Shown: positions 1 through 6,694, counted from the stretch's first letter. The stretch: DNA of 6,966 nucleotides from Oscillospiraceae bacterium (GCA_029065305.1 JAIEIQ010000112.1:1-6966), one strand, 5' to 3'. Numbers and translations: made by a program. The notes: a model not told the origin generated them from the sequence alone.

Positions 1-733
1 CATCAAGCAGGACCTGAGCCACTACGACCTCAGCAGCATCGAGCACGCCACCATCGCCGGGGAGGCCCTGAACCCGGAGGTCTTCCACCAGTTCCAGAAG
101 CACACGGGCCTGAGTCTTATGGAGGGCTTCGGCCAGAGCGAGACAACGGTGATGATCGGCAATCTGGTGGGGATGCGCCCCAAGCCCGGCTCCATGGGCA
201 AGCCGGTGCCCCTGTACCCGGTGGATCTGGTGGACCCGGACGGAAACAGCGTGGCCGACGGCCAGGTGGGCGAGATTGTCATCCGGGCGGAAAAGACGGA
301 TATCTGCGGCCTGTTCCGGGGCTACTACCACAACGAGGAGGGCACCAGCGCCGCCTGGCACGACGGCTGCTACCACACCGGGGACACCGCCTGGCGGGAT
401 GAGGACGGGTATTTCTGGTATGTGGGCCGGGTGGACGATCTCATCAAGTCCAGCGGCTACCGCATCGGGCCCTTTGAGATTGAGAGCGTGATCATGGAGC
501 TGCCCTACGTGCTCGAGTGCGGCGTCTCCGCCGCCCCGGACGAGGTCCGGGGGCAGGTGGTCAAGGCCAGCATTGTCCTGGTCCCCGGCACCGAGGGGAC
601 GGAGGAGCTGAAAAAGGAGATCCAGAGCTACGTCAAGGAGCACACCGCCCCCTACAAATACCCCAGGATTATTGTCTTCAAGGACGAGCTCCCAAAAACG
701 ACCAGTGGGAAAATCATTCGCAATAAGCTATAA
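1..733 (+). CDS. AMP-forming acyl-CoA synthetase, medium/branched-chain type (5' partial)
   Basis: This is the C-terminal 243 residues of an ANL-superfamily ligase; the reading frame is open from base 2 and the N-terminal half lies outside the window. Such enzymes activate a carboxylic acid with ATP to an acyl-adenylate and transfer it to CoA in the cytoplasm. Visible core motifs are LMEGFGQSETT (A5 region), YHTGDTA (A7, with the ribose-binding Asp), YVGRVDDLIKSSGYRIGPFE (A8 hinge) and PKTTSGKIIR (A10). Lys237 of the visible part is the expected adenylation lysine. The SSGYRIGPFE signature is typical of the ACSM/MbcS-like medium- and branched-chain acyl-CoA synthetases rather than of classical Acs. 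The protein stops only six residues after the catalytic lysine, a short tail, and TAA is followed directly by TAG. It ends 8 bases before the ATPase gene and lies near a VOR-type oxidoreductase and IlvE, so a branched-chain or aryl-acetic acid substrate is plausible, but specificity cannot be read here. Confidence 0.93.
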   Translation, partial: IKQDLSHYDLSSIEHATIAGEALNPEVFHQFQKHTGLSLMEGFGQSETTVMIGNLVGMRPKPGSMGKPVPLYPVDLVDPDGNSVADGQVGEIVIRAEKTDICGLFRGYYHNEEGTSAAWHDGCYHTGDTAWRDEDGYFWYVGRVDDLIKSSGYRIGPFEIESVIMELPYVLECGVSAAPDEVRGQVVKASIVLVPGTEGTEELKKEIQSYVKEHTAPYKYPRIIVFKDELPKTTSGKIIRNKL

Positions 734-741
734 TAGAGGCT

Positions 742-1452
742 ATGGAACACAAACGAATCACACTCTTTGCCGGGCACTACGGCTCGGGAAAAACCAATAT
801 CGCCGTCAACTACGCGCTTCTGCTGGCGCGGGAGGGGAAGCGGGCGGCTATCGCGGATCTGGACATTGTCAACCCCTACTTCCGCACCAAGGACAGCGCC
901 CGGGAGCTGGAGGAGGCCGGGGTGGCGCTCATCTCCCCCCAGTTCGCCAGCACCAACGTGGACCTGCCGGCCCTGCCGGCGGAGGCCTACCGGCTGGTGG
1001 AGGACAGGAGCCTCTACGCCGTCATGGACATCGGCGGGGACGACCGGGGGGCCTACGCCCTGGGGCGGTACACGCCCTTTATCCTGGAGGAGAACGACTA
1101 CCGGATGGCCTTTGTTGCCAACCCCTGCCGGCCCCTGACCAAAACCCCGGAGGAGGCACTGGAGGTCATGCGGGAGATCGAGGCCGCCGGGGGCCTGCCC
1201 TTCACCTGCATTGTCAACAACGCCAACCTGGCCCACGAGACTACCATCCACACAGTGCTGGATTCTTTGCCGTATATGCAGAAGCTCAGCGAGCTGAGCG
1301 GACTGCCGGTGTGGCTGACCAGCGCGGAGGAGCATGTGGCGGAGGTGCTGGCCGGGTGGGTGCCGGAGGTGCTGCCCATGAAATTACAGGAGAAGTATTT
1401 TGACCTGCCGGAACAGAGAGGCCCACCCAAGCCCCGGCCGCTGTTCGGCTGA
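742..1452 (+). CDS. P-loop ATPase, ParA/MinD/CobQ-like, function unknown
   Basis: This 236-residue cytoplasmic protein has a Walker A motif GHYGSGKT (residues 11-18), a second acidic motif DLDIVNPYFR (39-48) and a Walker B-like strand AVMDIGGDD (93-101). That order is typical of SIMIBI-class ATPases (ParA, MinD, CobQ/CobB, Mrp). Aligned to the deviant Walker A KGGxGKT, the signature lysine is replaced by His12 and the next Gly by Tyr13. There are only two cysteines (C129, C156) and no CxxC, so it lacks the iron-sulfur ligands of Mrp/NBP35 carriers. The C-terminus is a proline-rich tail. The start has only a weak AGAGG two bases upstream, but it lies 8 bases after the ligase stop, so translational coupling is likely. 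It precedes the ferredoxin subunit of a 2-oxoacid oxidoreductase, which makes a maturation or regulatory role for that enzyme an attractive but unproven inference. Confidence 0.85.
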   Translation: MEHKRITLFAGHYGSGKTNIAVNYALLLAREGKRAAIADLDIVNPYFRTKDSARELEEAGVALISPQFASTNVDLPALPAEAYRLVEDRSLYAVMDIGGDDRGAYALGRYTPFILEENDYRMAFVANPCRPLTKTPEEALEVMREIEAAGGLPFTCIVNNANLAHETTIHTVLDSLPYMQKLSELSGLPVWLTSAEEHVAEVLAGWVPEVLPMKLQEKYFDLPEQRGPPKPRPLFG

Positions 1453-1490
1453 ATCAGTTATCCATTCTTGCATATAAAAGGAGAAGCATT

Positions 1491-1697
1491 ATGGCAAAAG
1501 TAACCTTCAAGACAGACCTATGCAAGGGCTGCGGCCTGTGCGTAAGCGCCTGTCCCAAGCACATCCTGGCCATCGCCAAGGACCAGATCAACAAAAAGGG
1601 CTATTCCCCCGCGGTGATGACCAACCAGGACGAGTGCATCGGCTGCGCCTTCTGCGCCACCATGTGCCCGGACTGCATCATCACCGTGGAGAAGTAA
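1491..1697 (+). CDS. 2-oxoacid:ferredoxin oxidoreductase delta subunit (2x[4Fe-4S] ferredoxin)
   Basis: This 68-residue protein is the electron-transfer subunit of the oxidoreductase encoded by the next three genes (KorD/VorD-like). It carries two cluster-binding motifs: CKGCGLCVSACP (C11, C14, C17, C21) and CIGCAFCATMCP (C49, C52, C55, C59). This is the pattern of a bacterial 2[4Fe-4S] ferredoxin that takes electrons from the thiamine-bound intermediate and passes them to free ferredoxin. An extra cysteine, C62, follows the second motif (CPDC), where many relatives have a non-cysteine residue. The 27-residue stretch between the motifs contains KKGY, as in KorD-type subunits. The start is supported by AGGAG at 1479-1483, seven bases upstream. 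The 38-base gap before it is the longest within the first seven genes, but shows no clear promoter. The KorD/VorD class is well supported; the substrate class comes from the neighbours. Confidence 0.93.
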   Translation: MAKVTFKTDLCKGCGLCVSACPKHILAIAKDQINKKGYSPAVMTNQDECIGCAFCATMCPDCIITVEK

Positions 1698-1702
1698 GGA
1701 GG
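1695..1702 (+). promoter_or_regulatory. Full-consensus Shine-Dalgarno of the alpha subunit, overlapping the upstream stop
   Basis: TAAGGAGG matches the 16S anti-Shine-Dalgarno over all eight bases. Its first three bases are the stop codon of the ferredoxin subunit, and it lies five bases before the vorB ATG at 1708. The arrangement suggests strong initiation coupled to termination of the small delta subunit. Confidence 0.85.
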
Positions 1703-1707
1703 AAATC

Positions 1708-2772
1708 ATGGCAGAGAGAGTATTGATGAAGGGCAACGAGGCCATCGCGGAGGCGGCGATCCGCGCCGGCTGCCGCCACTACTTCGGCTACCCCATTACC
1801 CCCCAGACGGAGGTTGCCGCCTATATGGCCAAGCGCCTGCCCAAGATCGAGGGCGGCGTGTTCCTCCAGGCGGAGAGCGAGATCGCGTCCATCAACATGG
1901 TCTACGGCGCCGCCGCCGCGGGCTTCCGGGTGATGACCTCCTCCTCCAGCCCCGGCATCTCCCTCAAGAGCGAGGGCCTGAGCTACATAGCCGGCTCCGA
2001 CATCCCCGCCTTTGTGGTCAACATCCAGCGGGGCGGTCCGGGCCTGGGGGGCATCCAGCCCAGCCAGTCCGACTACTTCCAGGCCACCAAGGGCGGCGGG
2101 CACGGCGACTACCGGATGATCGTCCTGGCCCCCGCCTCCGTCCAGGAGATGGCAAGCCTCACCGTCAAGGGCTTCAATCTGGCGGACAAGTACCTGATGA
2201 CCGCCATGATCCTGGCCGACGGCACCATCGGGCAGATGATGGAGCCCATCACCTTCGAGGATGTCCAGGTGGAGATCTACGACAAGCCCTGGGCTCTCTC
2301 CGGCACCAAAATGCAGAGAAAGCACAACATCGTCAACTCCCTGTACCTCAAGTCCGACGAGCTGGAGCAGAAAAACTTCGAGCGCTACGAGCGGTATAAA
2401 ATCGTGGAGGAGAATGAGGTCCTGTACGAGGCGTACAGGATGGAGGACGCGGAGATCTGCGTGGTGGCCTTCGGCATCGCCTCCCGGGTGGCGAAGAACG
2501 CCGTCGCCGCCGCCCGGAAGGAGGGCGTCAAGGTGGGCCTCATCCGGCCCATCACCCTCTGGCCCTTCCCGTCCAAGGCTCTGCGGCAGGCGGCGGACCA
2601 GGTCAAGAGCTTCGTGTGCGTGGAGCTGAACATGGGCCAGATGATCGAGGATGTCCGTTTGGCTGCCGAGTGTACCCGGCCTGTGAGCCTGTGCAACCGC
2701 GCCGGCGGCATGATCCCCAGCCCCGGCCAGGTGCTGGAGAGCATCCGCAAGGCCCAGAAAGGAGAGATGTAA
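1708..2772 (+). CDS. vorB: 2-oxoacid:ferredoxin oxidoreductase alpha subunit, VorB-like (3-methyl-2-oxobutanoate type)
   Basis: This 354-residue protein is the alpha subunit of a 2-oxoacid:ferredoxin oxidoreductase, which oxidatively decarboxylates a 2-oxoacid to acyl-CoA and CO2 while reducing ferredoxin. It opens with LMKGNEAIAEAAIRAGC and FGYPITPQTE (YPITP at 28-32). QAESEIASINMVYGAAAAG (54-72) follows, in which Glu58 is the likely residue that activates the thiamine aminopyrimidine. SSSSPGISLKSEG (78-90) and GGPGLGGIQPSQSDYFQ (109-125) complete the N-terminal pyrimidine-binding domain. The C-terminal domain (from about 245) contains RPITLWPFP and ELNMGQ (306-311). Length and motifs match the KorA/VorB family; overall wording is closest to what I know as clostridial VorB, which suggests branched-chain 2-oxoacids. 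KorA (2-oxoglutarate) and IorA-like aryl-pyruvate roles cannot be excluded. The ATG follows a perfect Shine-Dalgarno, ten bases after the delta-subunit stop. Confidence 0.94.
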   Translation: MAERVLMKGNEAIAEAAIRAGCRHYFGYPITPQTEVAAYMAKRLPKIEGGVFLQAESEIASINMVYGAAAAGFRVMTSSSSPGISLKSEGLSYIAGSDIPAFVVNIQRGGPGLGGIQPSQSDYFQATKGGGHGDYRMIVLAPASVQEMASLTVKGFNLADKYLMTAMILADGTIGQMMEPITFEDVQVEIYDKPWALSGTKMQRKHNIVNSLYLKSDELEQKNFERYERYKIVEENEVLYEAYRMEDAEICVVAFGIASRVAKNAVAAARKEGVKVGLIRPITLWPFPSKALRQAADQVKSFVCVELNMGQMIEDVRLAAECTRPVSLCNRAGGMIPSPGQVLESIRKAQKGEM

Positions 2773-2773
2773 C

Positions 2774-3535
2774 ATGGCAATCGTATTCCAGAAGCCCCAC
2801 GCCCTGACGGACGCGGTGCTCCACTACTGCCCCGGCTGTCCCCACGGCATCATCCACCGGCTGGTGGCCGAGGCCATTGACAATCTCGGCATCGAGGGCG
2901 AGGCTATCGGCGTGGCCCCGGTGGGCTGCGCGGTCATGGCCTACGACTATTTCGCCTGCGACATGATCGAGGCGGCCCACGGCCGGGCCCCCGCCACCGC
3001 CACCGGCATCAAGCGATGCCGCCCGGACAACATCGTCTTTACCTATCAGGGGGACGGCGATCTGGCCTCCATCGGCATGGCGGAGACGGTCCACGCCGCC
3101 GCCCGGAACGAGAATATCACCGTGATCTTCGTCAACAACGCCATTTACGGCATGACCGGCGGGCAGATGGCCCCCACCTCCCTGCCGGGGCAGGTGACGC
3201 AGACCAGCCCCTATGGCCGGGACGTGAACCACTGCGGCTGGCCCATCCGGGTCTGCGAGCTGCTGGCGACCCTGGAGGGCCCGGAGTACATTGCCCGGGT
3301 GGCGGTGAACAACGTGAAGAATGTGAAGGCCGCCGGGAAGGCCATCCAGAAGGCGTTCCAGAACCAGATGGACAAGAAGGGCTTCTCCCTCATCGAGGTC
3401 GTCTCCGCCTGTCCCACCAACTGGGGCATGACGCCCCAGAAGGCCCTGGAGTGGGTGGAGAGCGATATGATCCCCTACTACCCCCTGGGGGTCTACAAGG
3501 ACAGAACGGCGGCAAAGGAGGCGGAGGCCAAATGA
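2774..3535 (+). CDS. vorA: 2-oxoacid:ferredoxin oxidoreductase beta subunit (thiamine diphosphate-binding)
   Basis: This 253-residue subunit holds the thiamine diphosphate-Mg site and pairs with the alpha subunit to form the active centre. The cofactor motif is GDGDLASIG (93-101) followed by VNN at 120-122 and IYGMTGGQMAPTS. Four cysteines are placed as expected for the intrinsic [4Fe-4S] cluster of this family: C19 and C22 in CPGCPHG, C52 in PVGC, and C213 in SACPTNWG. That ligand assignment is by analogy with pyruvate and 2-oxoglutarate:ferredoxin oxidoreductases. The ATG lies one base after the alpha-subunit TAA; its ribosome site AAAGGAG (2758-2764) is inside the end of that gene, so the pair is translationally coupled. 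Its last codons overlap the gamma-subunit start. Gene symbols for this subunit vary between species (vorA or korB); I use vorA to match the VorB-like partner. Family assignment is secure, substrate is not. Confidence 0.94.
   Translation: MAIVFQKPHALTDAVLHYCPGCPHGIIHRLVAEAIDNLGIEGEAIGVAPVGCAVMAYDYFACDMIEAAHGRAPATATGIKRCRPDNIVFTYQGDGDLASIGMAETVHAAARNENITVIFVNNAIYGMTGGQMAPTSLPGQVTQTSPYGRDVNHCGWPIRVCELLATLEGPEYIARVAVNNVKNVKAAGKAIQKAFQNQMDKKGFSLIEVVSACPTNWGMTPQKALEWVESDMIPYYPLGVYKDRTAAKEAEAK
3514..3535 (+). promoter_or_regulatory. Ribosome site and ATGA overlap that fix the gamma-subunit start
   Basis: AAAGGAGG (3514-3521) and GGAGG (3523-3527) precede an ATG at 3532 whose last two bases begin the TGA stop of the beta subunit. 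The upstream open frame is read through coding sequence of another frame, so this coupled start is the real one. Confidence 0.85.
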
Positions 3536-4071
3536 AGACGACACAGATTTTGATCGCCGGCTTCGGCGGGCAGGGCATCCTGTTTGCCGGGAAGTTTCTG
3601 GCCTACAAGGGCCTGCTGGAGGACCTGCAGGTGAGCTGGCTTCCCTCCTACGGCCCGGAGATGCGGGGCGGCACCGCCAACTGCAACGTGATTCTCTCGG
3701 ATGATCCCGTCGGGTCCCCCATTATCACCGACCCGGATGTGCTCATCGCCATGAACCTGCCCTCCCTCCAGAAGTATGTGGACGCCGTGGTCCCCGGCGG
3801 GCAGATCTATGTGGACTCCACCCTCATCAGTGAGAAGGTGGAGCGCGGCGACGTGCAGGTCTACTACATCCCCGCCACCCAGATGGCCAACGACGCCGGG
3901 GTGCCCACTCTGGCCAACATGGTCATGATGGGCCATGTGCTGAAAAACAACCCGGAGCTGACCTTCGAGGGCACGGAGGCCACGGTCTCCAAGCTGGTTC
4001 CCCCGAAAAAAGCCCAGCTGGTGGAGCTGAATATGAAGGCCCTCCAGGCGGGACGGGATTACCAGGGGTAA
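3532..4071 (+). CDS. 2-oxoacid:ferredoxin oxidoreductase gamma subunit
   Basis: This 179-residue protein is the gamma (KorC/PorG-type) subunit, which in related enzymes closes over the CoA-binding side of the active site. It begins MKTTQILIAGFGGQGILFAG, with the hallmark GFGGQG at residues 10-15. WLPSYGPEMRGGTANCNV follows, with the conserved YGPEMRGG core. Later come VDSTLI and the alanine/asparagine-rich helix before NMVMMGHVLK. The frame stays open upstream to 3016, but that extension merely overlaps the beta gene in another frame. The true start is the ATG at 3532, which forms an ATGA overlap with the beta-subunit stop and has AAAGGAGG at 3514-3521 and GGAGG at 3523-3527. With the delta, alpha and beta genes it makes a complete four-subunit set; no subunit is fused or missing. 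The next gene starts four bases after its stop. Confidence 0.94.
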   Translation: MKTTQILIAGFGGQGILFAGKFLAYKGLLEDLQVSWLPSYGPEMRGGTANCNVILSDDPVGSPIITDPDVLIAMNLPSLQKYVDAVVPGGQIYVDSTLISEKVERGDVQVYYIPATQMANDAGVPTLANMVMMGHVLKNNPELTFEGTEATVSKLVPPKKAQLVELNMKALQAGRDYQG

Positions 4072-4075
4072 GGGT

Positions 4076-4864
4076 ATGAAAATTTCCTGTATCCAGATGG
4101 ATATGCGTCTGGGGGCGGCGGACGAGAACTTCGCCCACGCCGAGGAGCTGGTCCGGCAGGCCGTACAGGCGGAGCGCCCGGATACGGTGGTCCTGCCGGA
4201 AACCTGGAACACCGGATTTTTCCCGAAAGACCTGGAATCCTGCGCTGACAGGGACGGGGAGCGGACGAAGGCCGTGTTCTCCCCTTTGGCTAGGGAACTG
4301 AACGTCAATATCGTCTGCGGCAGCGTGGCCACGCAAAAGGCGGACGGCTTCTACAATACCGCCTATGCCTTTGACAGGACCGGGGCAGTGGCTGGGGAGT
4401 ACGACAAAACCCACGGCTTCTCCCCCTCCGGGGAGCACGAGGCGTTCCGGGCCGGGAACAGAACCTGCCGGTTTCAGCTGGACGGGAGGTCCTGCGGACT
4501 GATCATCTGCTATGACATCCGCTTCCCCGAGCTGACCCGGACCATGGCCCTGGAGGGACTGGACCTGCTCTTTGTCCCCGCCCAGTGGCCCGCCAAGCGA
4601 ACCATGCACCTGGAGACTCTGGCGAGAGCCCGGGCCATTGAGAACCAGATGTTTTTGGTTCTGTGCAACAGCGCCGCTTCCGACACCGCCTGCGGCGGAC
4701 ACAGCGCCATCATCGACCCCTGGGGGGAGTACCTGGCCCGCGCCGGGAGCGGGGAGGCCACCATCACCGGCACGTTGGATTTTTCTGTTATCGAGGGGAT
4801 CCGCTCCTCTATCAACGTGTTCCGGGACCGGAGGCCGGAGCTGTACCGGACGGACCGAACCTGA
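4076..4864 (+). CDS. Carbon-nitrogen hydrolase (nitrilase superfamily), omega-amidase-like
   Basis: This 262-residue cytoplasmic enzyme belongs to the nitrilase superfamily, which hydrolyses amides through a Glu-Lys-Cys triad. The triad is intact: Glu42 in VVLPETWNTGFF, Lys111 in GEYDKTHGFSP, and Cys145 in GLIICYDIRFPEL. Glu119 in SPSGEHEAF is a likely fourth supporting acid. The later block AQWPAKR (169-175) with LARARAIENQ (182-191) is typical of the YafV/omega-amidase branch, whose members convert 2-oxoglutaramate or 2-oxosuccinamate to the 2-oxoacid and ammonia. Length is normal for that branch. The ATG at 4076 is four bases after the gamma-subunit stop, with AGGGG (4064-4068) as ribosome site, so it looks like part of the same operon. 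Omega-amidase activity would fit a transamination pathway using glutamine or asparagine. Alternatives are other small-amide hydrolases of the same superfamily; the exact substrate is inferred only. Confidence 0.88.
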   Translation: MKISCIQMDMRLGAADENFAHAEELVRQAVQAERPDTVVLPETWNTGFFPKDLESCADRDGERTKAVFSPLARELNVNIVCGSVATQKADGFYNTAYAFDRTGAVAGEYDKTHGFSPSGEHEAFRAGNRTCRFQLDGRSCGLIICYDIRFPELTRTMALEGLDLLFVPAQWPAKRTMHLETLARARAIENQMFLVLCNSAASDTACGGHSAIIDPWGEYLARAGSGEATITGTLDFSVIEGIRSSINVFRDRRPELYRTDRT

Positions 4865-4877
4865 GTGATTGAGAGTG

Positions 4878-4883
4878 AGGGAG
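4878..4883 (+). promoter_or_regulatory. Ribosome binding site deciding the start of the SLH protein
   Basis: AGGGAG lies five bases before the ATG at 4889. An in-frame GTG at 4865, immediately after the preceding stop, would add eight polar residues in front of the signal peptide and has no good ribosome site, so ATG 4889 is preferred. Confidence 0.75.
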
Positions 4884-4888
4884 AGAAT

Positions 4889-6694
4889 ATGAGAAAGATG
4901 ACGCGAAAGAGAGCTGCGGCGCTGCTGCTGGCGCTGGCGCTCTGCCTGGGGCTGGCTCCCTGGCCGGCCAGCGCAGCCCCGGATACCAGTACGCTCCATG
5001 GAACAGTGGCGTCCAGCAACGGTGTCCTATTTGTGGTCAACAGCAAGCATGAGTTGTGGGCCTACTGTTCCGATGGCACAAGGATCGTCAGCCCCACCAT
5101 GCTGATGACCGATGTGGCGCAAATCTGCTCAGACAATATAGGCAGTTCGGCCGTTTTGAAAACGGATGGAACGTTGTGGTATGTTTTCTTTGATAAATCC
5201 AAGCCTGCTTGCTCGATTCATTCCCAGTTTCAAATTGCCAGCGAGGTCAAAAAAATAACTACGGCAGAATCCGAGTATGTGCTTCTGTACTTACAGGAGA
5301 ACGGAACTCTCTGGCAGGGCTTTTTCAAAAGTCAAACGCTTGAAGAGAGCCGGATTTCTCAAGTTGCGTCTGGCATCGTAGATATTGCAGGTAAATACTG
5401 TCTGACTGCGGACGGAACGGTAATGGGACAAGAATATTCCGTTAATTATTCGGAAAAACGGATTGAGACTGATGGTTTGTCCAAAGTTTCCGGTCTCCCC
5501 GCTATTTCCAGCATCTACTCCATCGCGGATGCGTATTTCGCCATTGATACCGACGGCAGTCTGTGGTCCTGGGGCCTCAACAACTGCGGACAGTTAGGCA
5601 ACGGCGGCGCATACGAGGCGGTCGATAATCCAGGCTGGATGGTTGGCAGTCTGGGGCATTCCTTCTGGGAACGCGCTTACCTGATACAGTCGCTTCCTAT
5701 GAAGATTATGGATCACGTGACGGAGATTTTTGGAACAGATGCGCACGGCTATGCGGAAGCCAATGGAGATTTGAACGCCTGGTGTACCATGTATGCCCGG
5801 ACATCTGACGGTACGCTGTGGCAGTGGGCCGATGGCGGCAGCGCCAAGGAGTTCATCGAATACCGGGACGGCAACTATTATCGCACCAACAAGATCTCCA
5901 TGCCGGAGGCGATGTACCTGACGCCACGGGTCGCTCCGGAACAGAATCTTGCTTACGCCACGGGTTCCGCCTCCGCATGTTCCGCCCGTATCTATCAGGA
6001 CGGAAGCATGACAGCATCCGGATTCACCGCGCTCCAGCAGGGCTCCGAGATCAATTACTACGCGATAGATCAGAGCCTCGCAAACCTTACCACTGAGCTA
6101 CCCGTGGGCAACCGGGGGCCGGTATCCGGCACACCCGCCGCCCCTGCCGTTCAGACCCCCAACGCCAGCGGCTTTGTGGACGTGCCGGAGGGCAAGTACT
6201 ACTATGAGCCGGTGCTCTGGGCGGTGAAAAACAGCATCACCGGCGGCACGGGCGAAAATACCTTCTCCCCGGAGCGGACCTGCACCAAGGGGGAGATCCT
6301 GACCTTCCTGTGGCGGGCGCTGGGGGAGCCGGAGGGGACCGCCGACCCCTTCCGGGGCCGATTCCGGGAGGACGCATATTACTACAAGCCCCTGGTGTGG
6401 GCCCAGGAGAACGGCGTGCTGTCTGAGGACGGGCAGGACATCGACCCCAAGGACCCCTGCACCCGGGCCGCCGCGGTCTACTACATCTGGGCGGCGCTGG
6501 GCCGTCCCGGCCTCACCGGTCAGAGCATCCCGCCCATCACGGATATGGACTCCGCAGACAGCCGTTACCCGTCCGTACTCTGGGCGATGGCGGCGGATGT
6601 AACCAGCGGAACCGGTGAGGGGACCTTCTCCCCCGACCGGACCTGCACCCGGGGCGAAATCGTCACCTTTCTCTATCGGGCGTTTAACAGTTAG
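4889..6694 (+). CDS. Secreted RCC1-like repeat protein with three C-terminal SLH domains
   Basis: This 601-residue protein has a clear signal peptide: a basic start MRKMTRKR, a Leu/Ala-rich core and a likely cut after PASA near residue 29. The middle, about residues 45-400, carries recurring strand motifs of the form DGTLW: HELW (54-57), DGTLW (93-97), NGTLW (138-142), DGTV (175-178), DGSLWSWGLNNCGQLGNG (222-239), DGTLWQW (307-313) and DGSM (371-374). The fourth full-length one is a recognisable RCC1 repeat, so a beta-propeller is likely. A Pro/Ala/Gly linker (about 402-427) leads to three SLH domains (about 429-479, 492-538, 550-599), which in Firmicutes bind secondary cell-wall polymers. 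The protein should therefore sit on the cell surface; its binding partner is unknown. The middle is markedly lower in GC than the ends (26/60 at 5401-5460 against 48/60 at 6301-6360). It lies 24 bases after the amidohydrolase but has no evident metabolic link. Confidence 0.9.
   Translation: MRKMTRKRAAALLLALALCLGLAPWPASAAPDTSTLHGTVASSNGVLFVVNSKHELWAYCSDGTRIVSPTMLMTDVAQICSDNIGSSAVLKTDGTLWYVFFDKSKPACSIHSQFQIASEVKKITTAESEYVLLYLQENGTLWQGFFKSQTLEESRISQVASGIVDIAGKYCLTADGTVMGQEYSVNYSEKRIETDGLSKVSGLPAISSIYSIADAYFAIDTDGSLWSWGLNNCGQLGNGGAYEAVDNPGWMVGSLGHSFWERAYLIQSLPMKIMDHVTEIFGTDAHGYAEANGDLNAWCTMYARTSDGTLWQWADGGSAKEFIEYRDGNYYRTNKISMPEAMYLTPRVAPEQNLAYATGSASACSARIYQDGSMTASGFTALQQGSEINYYAIDQSLANLTTELPVGNRGPVSGTPAAPAVQTPNASGFVDVPEGKYYYEPVLWAVKNSITGGTGENTFSPERTCTKGEILTFLWRALGEPEGTADPFRGRFREDAYYYKPLVWAQENGVLSEDGQDIDPKDPCTRAAAVYYIWAALGRPGLTGQSIPPITDMDSADSRYPSVLWAMAADVTSGTGEGTFSPDRTCTRGEIVTFLYRAFNS
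6260..6319 (+). repeat. First copy of an internal SLH direct repeat
   Basis: This 60-base segment in SLH domain 1 (starting TFSPERTCTKGE) matches 48 of 60 bases of the segment at 6623-6682 in SLH domain 3, 363 bases (121 codons) downstream and in frame. It reflects tandem SLH domain structure within the coding region rather than a mobile repeat. Confidence 0.8.
6623..6682 (+). repeat. Second copy of the internal SLH direct repeat
   Basis: This is the partner of 6260-6319 and encodes TFSPDRTCTRGE in SLH domain 3. The intervening domain 2 has diverged (DPCTRAA), so domains 1 and 3 are closer to each other than either is to domain 2. Confidence 0.8.

Noticed and set aside
715..740. Possible frameshift truncating the acyl-CoA synthetase shortly after its catalytic lysine
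   Set aside because: The A10 motif is complete, two adjacent stops follow, and the other frames downstream do not encode a recognisable continuation of the family. A naturally short tail is simpler.
1473..1478. TATAAA as a -10 promoter element before the ferredoxin subunit gene
   Set aside because: It abuts the Shine-Dalgarno at 1479-1483, so a transcript would start downstream of the ribosome site. No -35 box at 16-18 bases matches well.
1681..2775. Long minus-strand open frame (364 codons) opposite vorB, and similar ones at 2603-3544, 3493-4332, 3923-4999 and 6098-6934
   Set aside because: They mirror strongly supported plus-strand genes in high-GC DNA, where antisense frames stay open by codon bias. 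Their translations are low-complexity (rich in G, H, L, V) and show no family motif.
3016..3531. N-terminal extension of the gamma subunit (172 extra codons)
   Set aside because: The extension is the beta-subunit gene read out of frame, and the ATG at 3532 has a ribosome site and begins exactly at the family's usual N-terminus.
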